Source: Diphasiastrum complanatum
Lineage: Eukaryota; Streptophyta; Lycopodiopsida; Lycopodiales; Lycopodiaceae
Assembly (NCBI GenBank): GCA_029204225.1
Contig: CM055097.1
Location: forward strand, 75,168,860-75,232,859
Direction: 5' to 3'
Length of the DNA: 64,000 nucleotides
Below the pieces are notes generated by a model that was given only the letters and a program-made list of their open reading frames with translations, did not search any database and had not been told where the DNA came from. Of this stretch, positions 44,421 through 57,335 are shown piece by piece; position 1 is the first letter of the stretch; each line of letters opens with the position of its first letter. A program made the translations under genes and the position numbers.

Positions 44421-45640
44421 TTAAAACAGATCAAATAGATCACCGATTCTCTGCATAGATTGAATACGATAAATTCCTAATAGATACGGACACTTCTCAA
44501 AACCATGCAATGTTGATCTGGACACACCTACGACGTATTTACTGATCTCATTCCATACTTGAATTCTCCGAGGAAGCTTACAGAGATCTGCATAGACTAA
44601 ATTTGATAAATTACTATCAACTACTGGACTGAAACTATGCAATGTTGATCTACACACCTAAAATATATCTACGGTATGTTTACAGTGATGAAATAGAAAT
44701 CTCATCCAAAAGTAACAAGGCAACAAAATCTCCAATGTAACATTCATCTGCCCACCTAACGCGCATTTACTGTTGTCCTCGTTTCATGCTCAACGGACAG
44801 TTCATGATCAACTTATGACTCGAGCTTTCTTTTTTCGCAGCATTCTCTGGAAACTGAGAAATTTTCGACCCTCCCAATTCTGCTTGAATGCCAACCAGAA
44901 AACAGTGAAAGCAACAAAAGAGTCCTCTGGAAACAGAGAAATTACCCATCAAATTCTTTGAATAATGTGCTGAAGAATCACATTGATCACAAATTGTTTT
45001 GATGATGGTAGTCTAGAAAGCACAAGTTAAAAATGCACCCCCATCATCACCTCTATGTGATGTAAAGAAAAACATGCATACAATGTTCCCAACTACTGAA
45101 TCCTGATAATTTCACATGCGCTTTCAAATTGAACTTCCTCTTAAGCATTTCCACATTCTCCAGTGTGAAGTTTCCAGATTTCAGGTGGCCATATATGCTA
45201 CTATAAGAACGGTAACAAGAAACAATTTCAATGTAAGATGAGAGAGCAAATGAAACCACTACGAAGATTATCACTGGACATATCAAGAGATGCATGAATG
45301 TAGACCAGGCTTGGCATTTGCAAGCTGCAATGTACGTCAAAGGCTAATTTTACCTTTCAAACAAAGGCAAAAATTCCAAAAGCATGTCACATGAATGACA
45401 AACTTAAAAATTGCCCTTCCATTTGAAAGGTAACTTTAAAATGTCAAATGTCATGCTAGTTTGAAATATTTAAAAATTTATTGCAAAGTATAACATGAAT
45501 ATATGTATATAAGTGGTTAAAAGGTTCATACCCATTTTTTTTAAAGGTACCCTTGCATTATACATGTCATATGAAAGGTAAGAAAAGGAAAAAAAAAGCC
45601 CATCGGGGTGAAAGGTAAGGGTGCACATCAAATTCCAAGC
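44421..45640 (-). pseudogene. Block II region with decayed exon-like blocks
   Basis: Minus-strand traces: a CWEKxKLxSxVMN-like block near 44,800-44,870 and SGNFTLENVEMLKRKFNLKA at about 45,115-45,190, which corresponds to broken blocks at 32,100 and 34,380. At 45,349-45,622 an AT-rich piece is bounded by TTACCTTTCA and its imperfect inverse and has no counterpart in block I, so it may be a small MITE. Confidence 0.35.
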
Positions 45641-47040
45641 CTGATGCGGACAACTCAGCATAGTGATTTAATGTCAAATGCAAGACTGCATACGTAGCAA
45701 AATAAACTTCCACCCAAATTTACTCAGACACCAAGGATTAGACCTCCTGTCCATCTGTTTTCTTCTATTTCTGCGTCACATTTTAAGTGAATACACTGAC
45801 AAACATCTGTTTTCTTCTATTTCTGCGTCACATTTTAAGTGAATACACTGACAAATGAACTTTCGCCAAAATTTACTCATATACACCGAGGATATACACC
45901 TCCTGTCCATCTGTTTTCTTCTATTTCTGTGTCACATTTTAAGTGAGTGCACCAAAAAATTCAGTAAAAATCCCGACTTCATATCCGAGTAAATCCATCA
46001 ACTCACTATATCATAAATGATGTTATCTTGAATGTGGTAGGATGCAACTCATCACAGACTTCCACTAGCTGAAAACCACAAGATTCCTATAGCTTTTATT
46101 TCCCACCAATATGATACCCCAATGAACAAAAAGCTCTCATCATAACCTAAGTGCCAATGGAAGAAAAAATTACTGAAGAATAAGAACCCTGCCAGGCAGA
46201 CTTCAAGCATTCGAACACCAACAAAATGATCTTGCATTGCAGCCTCCACATCTGCAGAGATGTGACCAAGAAACAGCATGTAACAAGAATGGACACTATA
46301 GAGTCAGCAATGAATTATCTCCAACAAACGGTTCATGCCGCATAAATTGCAAAAACATACCACAACATCTCGAATATTGTCCAAAAAAGAAAGTGCCTTG
46401 AGAGGAGGCATATAAGTACCATGTCTTGGGGGGACAGAACACCAAAACTAACCTATCAACTGCAACTCTCATAGAGGAAAGCTTCATCCACTTGGGTGCA
46501 GAATTACCTAACTTCTGTACAACCTTATGCATCTTCAAAGTTACCCAAAGGATCAAATGTAATGTCAAAATAACAAATTCGAAATGTTCACGAAATGGAG
46601 TGGAAAATCCTCTCCAGATAATTAGAAAATCAACAAATGCATATATTCTAAGCTCGTTACTGATACACTGGAGTTGCGACTTGTCCAAGCTTTGGTGTAT
46701 GGCAAATTACAAGCATATGGACCATATCTCCAATTTTCAAATTCCAATAATATCTGGGAAATAAAAACAATCAAAATAAGCTGACTTGAAAGTCCCCAAC
46801 AGACTTCCATATTTACTTTCAAAGCCAAAAAAAATCATTAGATTATTGAAAATCACCGCAAGAAAAAAGGAATTGCAGTTTGTAACAAGTTATATACAAA
46901 AGAAACTTTTGCATTCCAACTCACCAAGGCCCCAGGGGGAGACATCACTTTTTCCACATCAGCAGAATGACCAACGGCTTTGCAACAAAGCAAAAAATCT
47001 AGCCTGCAAAGACTAGGAAACATCGAACTGTATATTTGTA
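45641..47040 (-). pseudogene. Module copy 4 (block II, decayed)
   Basis: It contains, on the minus strand, the exon corresponding to the 93-bp block at 46,667-46,753 (87 bp, open), an enlarged version of the 57-bp block at about 46,188-46,251 and a PTTFK-type block at 46,030-46,070. A perfect local tandem duplication beginning CATCTGTTTTCTTCTATTTC covers about 45,747-45,862. It aligns with 34,530-35,900 of block I. Confidence 0.4.
46667..46753 (-). CDS. Candidate exon (87-bp form of the 93-bp exon)
   Basis: Minus-strand acceptor TTTCCCAG and donor GTATCAG. It is 29 open codons, ILLEFENWRYGPYACNLPYT and onward. It is two codons shorter at the 5' end than its relatives. Confidence 0.4.
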
Positions 47041-49934
47041 GACTGAGATACTAAAAGCTATCCTCGAAATTTAAAATCCTGTTAGCAATCCTCACTATAA
47101 ATTACATCCCGACACTTCCCACACTCAGCAATGTTGATCTACACATAGAATATACTCATGCTATGTCTACAGTAGTAGCCTACACAACAAGGTGACATGA
47201 AATCTTGAAAGCAACGATTCATCTGCACACCTGAGATGTACTCGCTATTTTCACTTCATAGTTCCCACTCGACATTCTGCGGTCAATTTCCGATCGTGCA
47301 GCTTTAACCTTTTGCTTGCCCAAGGTGACATGCAATTTTTAAAGCAACAATTCATCTGCACACTTAAGATTTAGTTGCTATTTTCAATCCATGGTTCCCA
47401 CTCAACATTCTCTAGTCAATTTCTGAACGTGCAGCTCTAACTTTCAACGATTCATCTGCACACCTAAGATGTATTTGCTATTTTCGCTCCATAGTTCCCA
47501 CTTCTGCTTGCAGACCAGCAAAACTTCAAAATGCACTGAAAATAGACCACAACATCAGCGAAAACCTTACTAGTAGGAACATCACCCCTGTATGTGGTGT
47601 CGATACAAATATGGATAACGTGTTCAAATCTGCGGATGTCTTCAGATGTGCGTGCTTGCAGTAGATTATACTGCTTCTTAAACTTTCCATATTTTGCAGA
47701 TCGTCAAATTTCCAGATTTCTAATAGCCATTACGCCCCACTAGGACCATATTTGCAAATCGTCAAGTTTCCACATTTCTAATAGCCATTACGCCCACTAG
47801 GACAATTAATAACAGTTCCAATGTAAGCTGACAACAAATATAACACCTCATTCTGATTTCTAGCCCCAACTCCAAACTTCTGGAAAGATGTTTACTTGAC
47901 AATCGAGAGATGTATCATACCCATTATATTCAACAATAAGGAGCCTGGCAGTGTGAGCAACTTGCAGTTAAATTGTTGCATTTATCCACGGTATTGAGAA
48001 ACAAGTGCTATACCTTACATTAATTCTCTAATATCAGAGCTCCAACTTTGAAATAGGCCTATCAAAGGCTCCAACTTTGAAATAGGCCTATCAAAGTCTC
48101 GGAATAAGAGCGCTATTTTAAAAACAACTCCTGCTATGGTAACCTGCAATGCTGTGAACAAAAGTTTGGAATAGGATTAAAAATGCTTAGAAGTGATAAC
48201 TTGTCTTACATCTTTTGCATTGAAAGTAACGTATACCTCCAACTTTATGCACAATTTATTTGTTATTTCAGCGTAACAAATTCCAGGCGCCTCTGAAAAG
48301 GATTGGAAGTACAAAAACATCACTAACTTGTTTTACCATTAAATGGCGAAGTATACGTCCAGCTTTATGCACAATTTATTTGTTATTTCAGCGTGACAAA
48401 TTCCAGGAGCCTCTGAAAAGGATTGGAAGCAATGAAACATCAATTAGTCTTTTCGATATCTTTCTGTGTTAAAGCGGTAAAATTTTACGAAGACTAGCAG
48501 ATATACCATTCATATATTAAAAACTACCAGCACTTTATAGCTTTATACATCAAATGCTCTAATTTGCGATCTGCTTTGCAGAATGTTAATAAATGTTCTA
48601 GTTTTGATACCTTTTCAATATTGAGCCCCTAAATTCTGATTGCACCGCAAAATCAATTTCTTTGATTGCCAACCTGACAAGCAGCCTTTTCGTCTCACAT
48701 ATATAAGTTAAATATTCCGTGTCAACCCCTTTACTACTCTTATTTTCGGAGAGCCCCGCAGAACATTTCACAGATTTCCACAGAACGTTCCACAAACTTT
48801 GGATTTAGTAGTCCACTTGTTAAGATGCACTTACACGACATAAAAATCCAACCACATCCAAGTTAATTGTTCGGCACAAACGCCTTTACTGCTCTGATTT
48901 TCGAAGAGCCCCGCAGAACGCCCACAGACTTTGGATTTAGTAGCAGTTCACTTGTTAAGATGCACTTACGACACGAAATATCCAACCACAAGCCTTTAAA
49001 ATGTTTTCTCACCTGAGACATGGGAACTACTCTTTTTTTAACGATTTCAATTCACTTGGGGAATAGTATATCTAAGCTCTAAAACTAGAATGATCATTCA
49101 CAGCTAGTAGAATGAAATTAAAGAGAACTAAGAAACAACCATACAACTACCACAGAGCCTGGGAGGGGAACCTCCCGAAGCCAACAAATGTAACTATTTT
49201 ATTGAAGTGGAGCTCGCCACATAAGCGCACCCATAAGGCAAAGCTCCTCTAGAAATATTACAGACCTTGTGCTTATGCTTATCTTTACTAACTTTTGTAT
49301 GAATAGAGTTGCCTGCATAAAGCTTACAACTTTGAGCTTACTTCGTGCAACTTACTGTCAGGAAAACTCGGCCTCGAAAATTAATGTAAACTCTCAAGCA
49401 TGGCTGCTGATACGCACATAGATAATTAACAGATCCTTGTGACAAAGTCCAACGGTGGAGTTAATAAACGATCTCAATCGATCTTCAAATAGACTCCAAG
49501 GGTGGCGACCGCAATTTTGAAAATCCGAAGCCACCGTCCGAATGCTACAAAAAGGCAACACAAGTTTTAAATGAATCTACTTAGTACTAACCTACCACAT
49601 CTCTGCTCAATAAGACTCCATTTCCACCAATTACCACAAGAAATGCAACTCGCCGGTATTGCATCAACTAAAACATCCTCATCAGAAACGACAATTTTGA
49701 ATCAATGAAACCTTGCCACATAATAGTCGCCCATCAAACTGAACTGGCTTAATTATGTTCCTCCTAAGCACCAAAGTAGAGTTAGAAAACTGGCCCTTGT
49801 CGGAGATGAAGATAAAAATGATCCAAGGCACTCGTCACGCCAAATATCCAAAGCTCCACAAAATGATGCATCGCCGACAAGGATGATCCACAGACAACCT
49901 AACTTCTAAGATAGCGTAGCGGGGCTCACGTCAG
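47041..49934 (-). repeat. Block II 5'-side segment, paralogous to 35,900-40,500
   Basis: Colinear with block I and free of the hAT-like insertion. Local duplications are visible at 47,697-47,810 (AATTTCCAGATTTCTAATAG type), 48,020-48,090 (CTCCAACTTTGAAATAGGCC) and 48,235-48,430 (TATGCACAATTTATTTG). No long exon-like frame is seen. Confidence 0.45.
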
Positions 49935-50285
49935 CTAACTTAAACTAGTCAAAGTCAAAGGAATTACGAACCATCTGTTTACCATCCTACTGCTGGACCA
50001 GAAATCGTTCACTGAAAACGAGAAAACAAGCATCCTTACTGCCTTCATCACCAATTTGAGGTGTTCGGTACGAAAATAAAGGCCGATCTGTTTGGCCATA
50101 GGCACAACAACCTGATGTGAGAAGGAATTTTGGCTTTTGTAACAATCTACTTGATCCCAAACCAGATTACGACCTTCAAGAGGGTGCATGCTCCACGCTA
50201 CTCCTCTTGCATCCTTGACAGACCACAAGACGATGGATAAATAGGCCAAAACCAGCATCCATCTTGCCTCCATCACGACCTCCAT
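49935..50285 (-). CDS. Candidate first exon of the block II gene
   Basis: Minus-strand frame of 116 codons from the ATG at 50,285: MEVVMEARWMLVLAYLSIVL followed by WSVKDARG. The hydrophobic start could be a signal peptide. A donor-like GAAG/GTCGTAATC near 50,177 suggests the coding part ends there and the rest of the frame is intron. It lies where block II ends and is followed upstream by GC-richer sequence, as expected for a gene start. There is no homology I can name, and the start codon choice is tentative. Confidence 0.3.
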   Translation of the reverse strand: MEVVMEARWMLVLAYLSIVLWSVKDARGVAWSMHPLEGRNLVWDQVDCYKSQNSFSHQVVVPMAKQIGLYFRTEHLKLVMKAVRMLVFSFSVNDFWSSSRMVNRWFVIPLTLTSLS

Positions 50286-50289
50286 GTTC

Positions 50290-50800
50290 CTATTTCACCA
50301 ATTTTGCAGATCTGAAAGGAGCAGAATCGATCTGCTTCGACATCAAATCCGAAATCGGCAGCAGCATCGATCTGCTTACTGAACACACGAATCAGACATC
50401 AAATCTGAAATCCTCGGCAGCAGCATCGATTACTGAACACGCGAACACCCACACAAAATGAAACGTCCACCTACCCTCGCTCCTCCACCTACCCTCGCTC
50501 ATTTACACCTACCCCCGCTCCGTCCATCTTTCCTTTTATTTCACGAAGAGAGGATCCATTTGCGAATATACCGTTAGTGCCGTTTGACAGCACCTTGGCG
50601 TTCGCCGTCATATCTAGCGGCGATCGCCTTTCCGTCAGACACTTGTCAATCTTCGTACGTCACGGGATTTCGTTTTTGAGTCGGTGGGAGAGTGGCGGTG
50701 CACGCTGGGCCTTTAAATCGACGACCGTTGGATATTCCCGACACGTACTCAGATTATGCCACGCTGCATCACATCAATAGTCAGATATTTTTTGTCGCTA
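50290..50800 (-). promoter_or_regulatory. Possible upstream region of the block II gene
   Basis: Composition changes here. The phrase CTACCCTCGCTC occurs two to three times at 50,470-50,520, CpG content rises, and TTTAAATCGACGACCG lies near 50,712. A phrase with AGCAGCATCGAT is duplicated near 50,360 and 50,418. This would suit a minus-strand promoter and 5' UTR, but no clear TATA box was fixed. Confidence 0.3.
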
Positions 50801-52910
50801 AGAGCCACTTTGAAGCCTCATTTAGGTTCGTGCACGCTGAGGTAGCTAAATCCCAATGACGGGGCAAGCAAAAGCCTCTGAACTAGGTTATTCCAAAGAT
50901 TAGCTAACATGTTAATTATAGATGTTGCGCAGAAACACGTTCATATAGTTCCATCATTTTCGTGAATTTCAAAGTATAGTAGAGATTAATTGATGATTGA
51001 TAGCTTACTGTCCTACATGAAGGGCACTAAAGTGTATAAGCCACTAGTTCAATTGCTCTACATGAAGGGCATGAACTGTATAGACTCAAAATGGAGCAAA
51101 GAGCTGTGTCGTAATAGAATCCCTAAGCCACAGTGTTTTGACTTTGATGTAATATATAAACCTAGAATAGTGAGCTGATGCTTTTGAAGCAAAACATACA
51201 CCTTGATCAAAAGCCGAGTTTTATAAATGGAATATGCTAACCTTTTAATATAAGATTTGAGAAACAATTGATACCCACCATTCTTTGCAAACATCTTGAG
51301 TTACATGCTTCACTATATATAACACCAATTCCTTTGTACTTTGTGTCATTCTGGTAAATGCTAAATATGTGAAGGTGTTGACAAGCATCAGAACAATCGG
51401 TAAGTGAGTTCCTTGCCATTTCAAATTGCTTTTTGTTTTCACTTTCATGTCTTGCTAATTGTAGGCAAATATTTTTTTGAAGCTGACATATGCAAATATG
51501 CAGTCAAAGAATTGTTGTTTCTTATTATATTGAGTTCATTTCATGACATTAAAGGCATATGATTTGTCTAACATCTTAACAAAGAAAATGTCTAGAAAAT
51601 TTACCTTTTTGAAGTAAATTTTATACTCATCACACATGTGTTTCATATGTCATCGTGTTGTAGCTAAAAAAAAGTTGCATTTTGAAATAGAATAGCAAAC
51701 AACGAAATAAAATAGCATATTATATGTCTCTACTAAAGACATAATTGTCATTGCCAAAAAGAGACATGCAATCAAGTACTTGCTAATTACAAGAAATAGA
51801 TGTTGATGGTTCTAAAAAATTTCAGAACACTCAAGACATTCGAGGTGAGCAATAATGTCCAAGCTGAAATAGTTGACAGTTGTTGATATCGTTTAGCTAA
51901 TTTCGATTGCTAATGACAAGGTTGTTCAAGTGAGTCTAAATGTTATTATCGTTGAAGAAATCATTCTTTTCATAAATATAGAATAAACAATCATCGTTTG
52001 AAAGAACATTGAATGAGCTTTGTAGCATATTTGAGATCTTTCCACAATGTTAGTATTTGTTAAAAAAAGACAATTGTTAGAGAGCCATCTTTTTTATCAA
52101 ATATAATATGGCAAAAGAAGTGGTGGCAATTTCCCTCTCAAAATTGTAAACTAGGAGATTTGCCTTTTTCCCAAACGATACTACAATATGAAAAGTGAAA
52201 TTTGAAGTTGCGATTTTCAAATTGCCATGAAATATCTCAACTAATGTACAAAGCTCACTCAGTGTTCTTTCGAACGACGGTTTTTTATTCGATTTTTTTG
52301 AAACAAACCGTTAGTATAGAAGCATAGTAAATTGACAAATTTAGGTCATCTACATACACAAATTTAGATAGGCTAGCTAGACAATCAACGGTGACATTTT
52401 GTAACGTCTATATCAAAAAGTCGAACAAAGTGAAAGACAACATTGAAAATGAGAATGTTGTTGTAGTATCTAAAGAGAAGGATGCAAGGTCATTTAAAAC
52501 ATGGCAAGAAAATTCATACATGACTGAATAGAAACTTGTGATTAAAAATTAAAAGTTCTTGAAAAGAGAATAATCTTGATTTTATTAAAAATGATGGGAA
52601 AACCCATGATCAAGCAAAAAGATTAAAGTATCTAAAATAAAATACCATAGAACGGCAAAAATGAAATAAGCTACCTAAAAGCTAAGTAAAACTTAGAATA
52701 GAAAACTAATTACTTAAAACCAACTGCTCGATTTAAGTCAGAAATTGAATATTAAACTAATTACTCAAAACCAACTGTCTGATGTAAATCACTAACTAAA
52801 ATAGATCCAATAATAGGTAATGCATGAAGCTTTGGAGCAGCCGCTCCTACAAACTGAGCTCGTCGAAGAATGATCGAAGTTGATTGTTACATTTCCCAAA
52901 GTCTTAACCA
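50801..52910. other. AT-rich intergenic stretch, nothing recognised
   Basis: About 2.1 kb without coding frames, RNA genes or element ends that I can support. A duplicated phrase CTACATGAAGGGCA is at 51,015 and 51,059. Confidence 0.5.
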
Positions 52911-52918
52911 TTCCACCC

Positions 52919-54683
52919 CTAGTATATAACATCAATTGGACCCAACTTCACAATATGGGAACTCGTTTTATGAGTATAATCTTCCATGTGTAATTTCACC
53001 ACTGGGGTGATGTTATTACAAGGAATGGTTACTCCATTGGCAATCTGGACTCTCATCTTATCACAACGATCCAAAGATGCTAATCCACAGCTTCGTAACG
53101 ACCTACTATTAAAGAAGTTATGCGTACTACCACTATCTATTAAGCAAAATACTTTCCTTCCATTAATTAACGCTTGCACATGGAAGGTTTTGTTAGAATG
53201 GGATCCATTGAAAGCATTTAAAGATATGTTCAATAGTTCAACTTCCTGATCCCTCCTAATGGATCTTTCCTGCTATCCATGGTCTGATTGATGGTTTGGT
53301 GATTCCTCATCAGATGAGGTGTCTTCCTTTCCTTCATCATTTTGCGGCGGCTGAGTGTCAATGACATTCTCTGAAAAAGTGCTATTATCATCTTCGTCAT
53401 CTTCAACAATCAGGGAAATCCCGACAAACTTAGCTTTGTCACACTTATGCCCTGGTTTCCATTTTTGCTTACAAGTGAAACATAAGCCTTGTTGCCGCAG
53501 TCGATCTATCTTTGCTTTTGATCTAACAATCTTCACCTCTGGCTTGGCCTCCATGTTGCTCACTTGTTTCTTACCACTATTCCTCCTATCAGCTTCTTTA
53601 ACTATCGGGTACTGGATAATTGTGTTCCTTCCCTTATCATGTCGACGGATATCAGAATTCCGCTCAGTTTCTCATCCGTTAACTTCATATCTGGGTGCTC
53701 ATGATTTAGTTGACCACCTACCAGCATATTTAGGCTCAATTTTAAGAGCCACCCGCATAGCTTGATCGAGATCAGTACAAAAACGTGATGCTATATCAGC
53801 TCCAATATCCGGCTGCAGTCCTTGTATATACCTTCGTCTGCATCAAACATTGTGGGTGGTTTAAGAGTTAGACTCCAAAAATCGAAGTTATACTCTTGTA
53901 TTGAACTCTTCTGACCTACCCTTGTCCATCTTTTACAGTTGTCATCATTTTGGAATGGTCTTCTGAAGGTCTCAATACAAGCATTCTTGAATAACGGCCA
54001 ATTAGTTCGTGCATTACATTCTTCCATTGATAACCTATTCTCCCTCCGCTTCCACCACTCATAGGCTGCTTCTTCAAAGTGGATCGTAGCGAAAGTGATT
54101 TTATCTCGGTCATCTCTATTGAACAGAGTAAAGTAACCATCTAATTTATCCAACCACTCCTCAATGTCAAGGGTCTTAAAGTCACCATTGAATTTTGGAA
54201 TGGTTATCTTATTCTTATACTCCCGAGTATCAAAGTGGTTCTGTTGTTCATAAGGTCTCGTGGAGTGTTGCACTCGTTGTTCAGACATGCCCCTATCAGT
54301 TTGACTGGGTATTCAATATTAGTCTGTAATACCTGTTTTCCCTTGTCCATGTCAATTCTTCGTACATCATGAGAAGATGTTACATTTTGTGATGGAGATG
54401 GTATTCGGAACGATGTAGAAGGCTCATTAGATCTCTGATCAGCTCCCGCTAGTTTGTCTTGCCTATCTACTAGGCTATCAAACAATTTGTCCCATTTCAC
54501 CTCATCAGCAAGTCGATTTCTTTTCATTGCTTGCAACATTGTAACTATCAGATCTTGAGTAACTTGCAGTTTACTTGGTATGTTTTCTTGCTGGTTTGAA
54601 ACCTGCAGTTCTTCCATTGTTTCATCAGTAGGCAAGTTGTTTTGAGGTGGGTTATTTTTATCCACTCTGTTTTCCTTTACCAC
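52919..54683 (-). pseudogene. Ty3/gypsy gag-protease (second element, truncated)
   Basis: Minus strand from the ATG at 54,683. An N-terminal gag region is followed, after a frameshift near 54,290, by the gag core IPKFNGDFKTLDIEEWLDKL and the AAYEWWKRRE block. Next come a basic region and the zinc knuckle CFTCKQKWKPGHKC (about 53,475), acidic linkers, and then the aspartic protease CLIDSGSTHNFFNSRSL with its D-S-G triad intact (about 53,140). The frame ends at 52,919, before any reverse transcriptase. Frameshifts near 53,800 and 53,270 break the polyprotein. The leader and the LTR at 56,133 probably belong to the same element. Confidence 0.82.
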
Positions 54684-54689
54684 CCATTC

Positions 54690-55005
54690 TAAAGTGTTAC
54701 AGCATTAATTTGGATAGTCTCGGTGAATTTGTCTTATCTTTCTAAACATTTTTTGTTTTTACTTCACTAAATTCCAAGCTTAAATATAAAAGTTTTAAAA
54801 TTAAATTCAATAATTTTTGAAATCCATGAAACATTTTTGTGCTCGTAGAAAAATAAAAAAAATCGTAGGTCACCGACGTACTCAATAGATGCACTCGTAG
54901 AGAGAAAAGGGAGGTAACCGACGGAGAGAGTAATACGTGAAGATAGAGAGAGAAAAACTCAACCGATGGCTTCGTAGAGAGAGAATGGAGGTAGCCGAAG
55001 TCGCG

Positions 55006-55052
<47 letters not shown>

Positions 55053-56132
55053 TCAACCGACGGAGGATGGTTGAGCTTCGTGAGGAGGATTCAGATCTTC
55101 CTGCCTGTGATCCGATCCTTGAAGGAGAGATTGATGCTGACAAACAGAGCGTCTTTTGGAATCTGTTCAATCGGGTTCATGCAACCAGTACCAGGAATCC
55201 AGCGTTGGAATTTTGCTTCAGCTGAATTCTGAGAATAGAGGTGTAAAGAATGCCAGAGAAACGTTCCTGTCCGTGATGTAGCCACACGTTAAGCTGATTG
55301 GATTTTCCAAATCAGCTCGTCCCTGTTCTGGTTTGGAGTCTAATGTATACTCCGCGTCTTTCAGATTCGACTTCGCAGCAGGGCGGTGTTGGTTTTTTCT
55401 CTGATTTGGAAGAATTCGATCAGTCAACTAAGAAGGATACTCTGGCCTGAATGTAATGAGGATGATGAAGAAATGCGTGAAGAAGGAGAGAGAGGAAGCG
55501 AGAGAATTAGGTCGCGTAGGTTAGGGATGTAGGTAGGTAGGATTAGGTTTGGTTTTTTATTTTATATTAAGGTTCAAATTGAAGAAATAAAAAAAAATTA
55601 CAAAGGACATTAAACTTCAGAATTGAAAACTGAAACGGGACGGAAAATTTTGAAGAAATAAAACTAACAAAACTAGAGCTACAAATCAAGATTTGTCATA
55701 AGCTTTTCGATACCAATCCAAATGACTTGCCATATCGATCAGATCAAAGTAAGACAATGCTCTAAAATCCTATGGGAAGAAACTAGAAATTAAAACTCAG
55801 ATCAGATCTGAAAAATTCAAATCAAGTGAAGACAAAATTCTAGTCACCTATTTTGATAGCTTTTGGAAAAAAGTGCAATAACTTTTGCATCTCTTATCCA
55901 AATGGCTTGAAAAATAGTGCAAATTAAAGCTGAAACAAAGTCTACAAAGCTATGGAATCAAATTAGAAATAAAAAATAAAATTGACTGTCAAAAATTTGT
56001 CTGAACATAAATGAAAAATTCAAAATTAAAAATCAGCAAAAAGAAAGCTACAAAAACAGTAAACTCATGAAATCTAATGGAATCCTCATAGAATCATCAT
56101 GAATCATGGGTCTATGCTCTGATAGCAAGTAA
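54690..56132 (-). other. Non-coding stretch between gypsy gag and the LTR at 56,133
   Basis: It contains a GA microsatellite, GA-rich phrases around 54,900-54,980 and an AT-rich part near 55,560-56,100. GCTCTGATAGCA at 56,117-56,128 reads TGCTATCAGAGC on the minus strand, one mismatch from the usual Met-tRNA site, which suggests this is the leader of the minus-strand gypsy. Confidence 0.45.
55009..55050 (+). repeat. (GA)21 microsatellite
   Basis: An uninterrupted GA run of 42 bases. Confidence 0.97.
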
Positions 56133-56667
56133 TGTCATGTGCCAAATCTCAAACAAATAGCAATAACAATGAAGTAAAGCTAAGAGCAAGAAAAATACAA
56201 AGCATTCAAGATAGCATACCCATAGAAAGCTAGAAACAATGAGATCTCAATGGAATCACATTAGTAATGAAAAGAAGAGTACAAACAATGTAAATAAGCA
56301 TGGATTCATGTAGGTAGGTCACATGAGACCTAGCAATGGAGGTCCCTATGGCTCACATTCACAAGGAAGCTAGAAGCTCTCACTTGCAAATGAGCCAAAA
56401 GATTCACAAAATGATGTCTCTTGCCTAGTTATAGACAATGCTCTTACTTAACTAAACATAACTATCTTGAAGGATAGTTAACCCTTAATAAGCATTATTT
56501 AGCCTACATTGGTCCCTTAGTGGCCTATTATCCTTATTTATTACTTGGAAGGGCCTAAAGAGAAAACCGCCTTGTTCTTAAGGCTAATAGCTCCTTTTGG
56601 GCCTACAAAGCTTACAATGGATATTTTGATGCATTGATGAGCATGGATGTACTAAGAGTACATGACA
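56133..56667 (-). repeat. Lone LTR, 535 bases
   Basis: It starts TGTCATGT and ends ACATGACA, a perfect 8-base terminal inverted repeat in TG...CA form. A near-match to the Met-tRNA primer site lies 5 bases outside its left end in minus orientation, making it the likely 5' LTR of the gypsy element to its left. No second copy was found in the window. Confidence 0.6.
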
Positions 56668-56730
56668 ATCCCTTGCGCACAATAATACAAAATTTGATTT
56701 TCTTGTAGTAATAACAACCAACGTGTGATT

Positions 56731-57330
56731 CTACCTGTTGTGCAAGTTTTGTTCACGAGGTACAGTAACGTTTGATGATCTGTGAAAAATACAAAGGGTT
56801 TGCCTAGAAGATAATGTCAAAACTTCTGGGTGGCATAAATCATATGCCAATGCTTCCCTCTCGGTTGTGGTGTAGTTCATCTCCGCATACGTTAATTGCC
56901 TACTAAAGAAACGAATTGGATAGTCCTTCTTGTACTCTCCTGGTTGAGTTAGCACTCCACCGATGGCAAACTTCGATGCATCAGAGTGGACGTGAAACTC
57001 CTTCGTGTAATTTGGAGCTCGCAAGATAGGAGCAGTAGTCAAGGCGTGTTTAAGTTCTTGGAAGGCCTTTCTCTGTTCATCTGTCCACTTAGGATTTACG
57101 ATCACTTTGTATATCCATCGTGCCTTACTAGCAAAGTCGCGAATATGGCAACGGTAGTGAACCATAAAACAATAAGTGTCTCGGACTGTTTTAGGTTCTA
57201 GCCTCTTGACAATGACTTTGATCTTCTCCAGGTCGGTGGCAATCCCATTGAGCGATACAATGTGACCAAGTACAACGTCGTGGGTGACCCATATCTAACA
57301 TTTTTCAAGATTAAGAAAAATATCATACCT
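56731..57330 (-). pseudogene. Gypsy RT/RNase H fragment (third element)
   Basis: Minus strand. From about 57,300 come scraps of the region after the reverse transcriptase catalytic block (LGHIVSLNGIATDLEKIKV). The frame at 56,731-57,165 then has WTDEQRKAFQELKHALTTAP, HVHSDASKFAIGGVLTQ and AEMNYTTTEREALA, the standard gypsy RNase H motifs. It ends abruptly on both sides: the left is the lone LTR region and the right is the copia LTR at 57,336. Confidence 0.82.
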
Positions 57331-57335
57331 CTGGC

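Noticed and set aside
54742..55170. 142-codon minus-strand frame with a Leu-Ser run
   Set aside because: It is driven by the GA microsatellite and lies in the non-coding leader between gypsy gag and the LTR.
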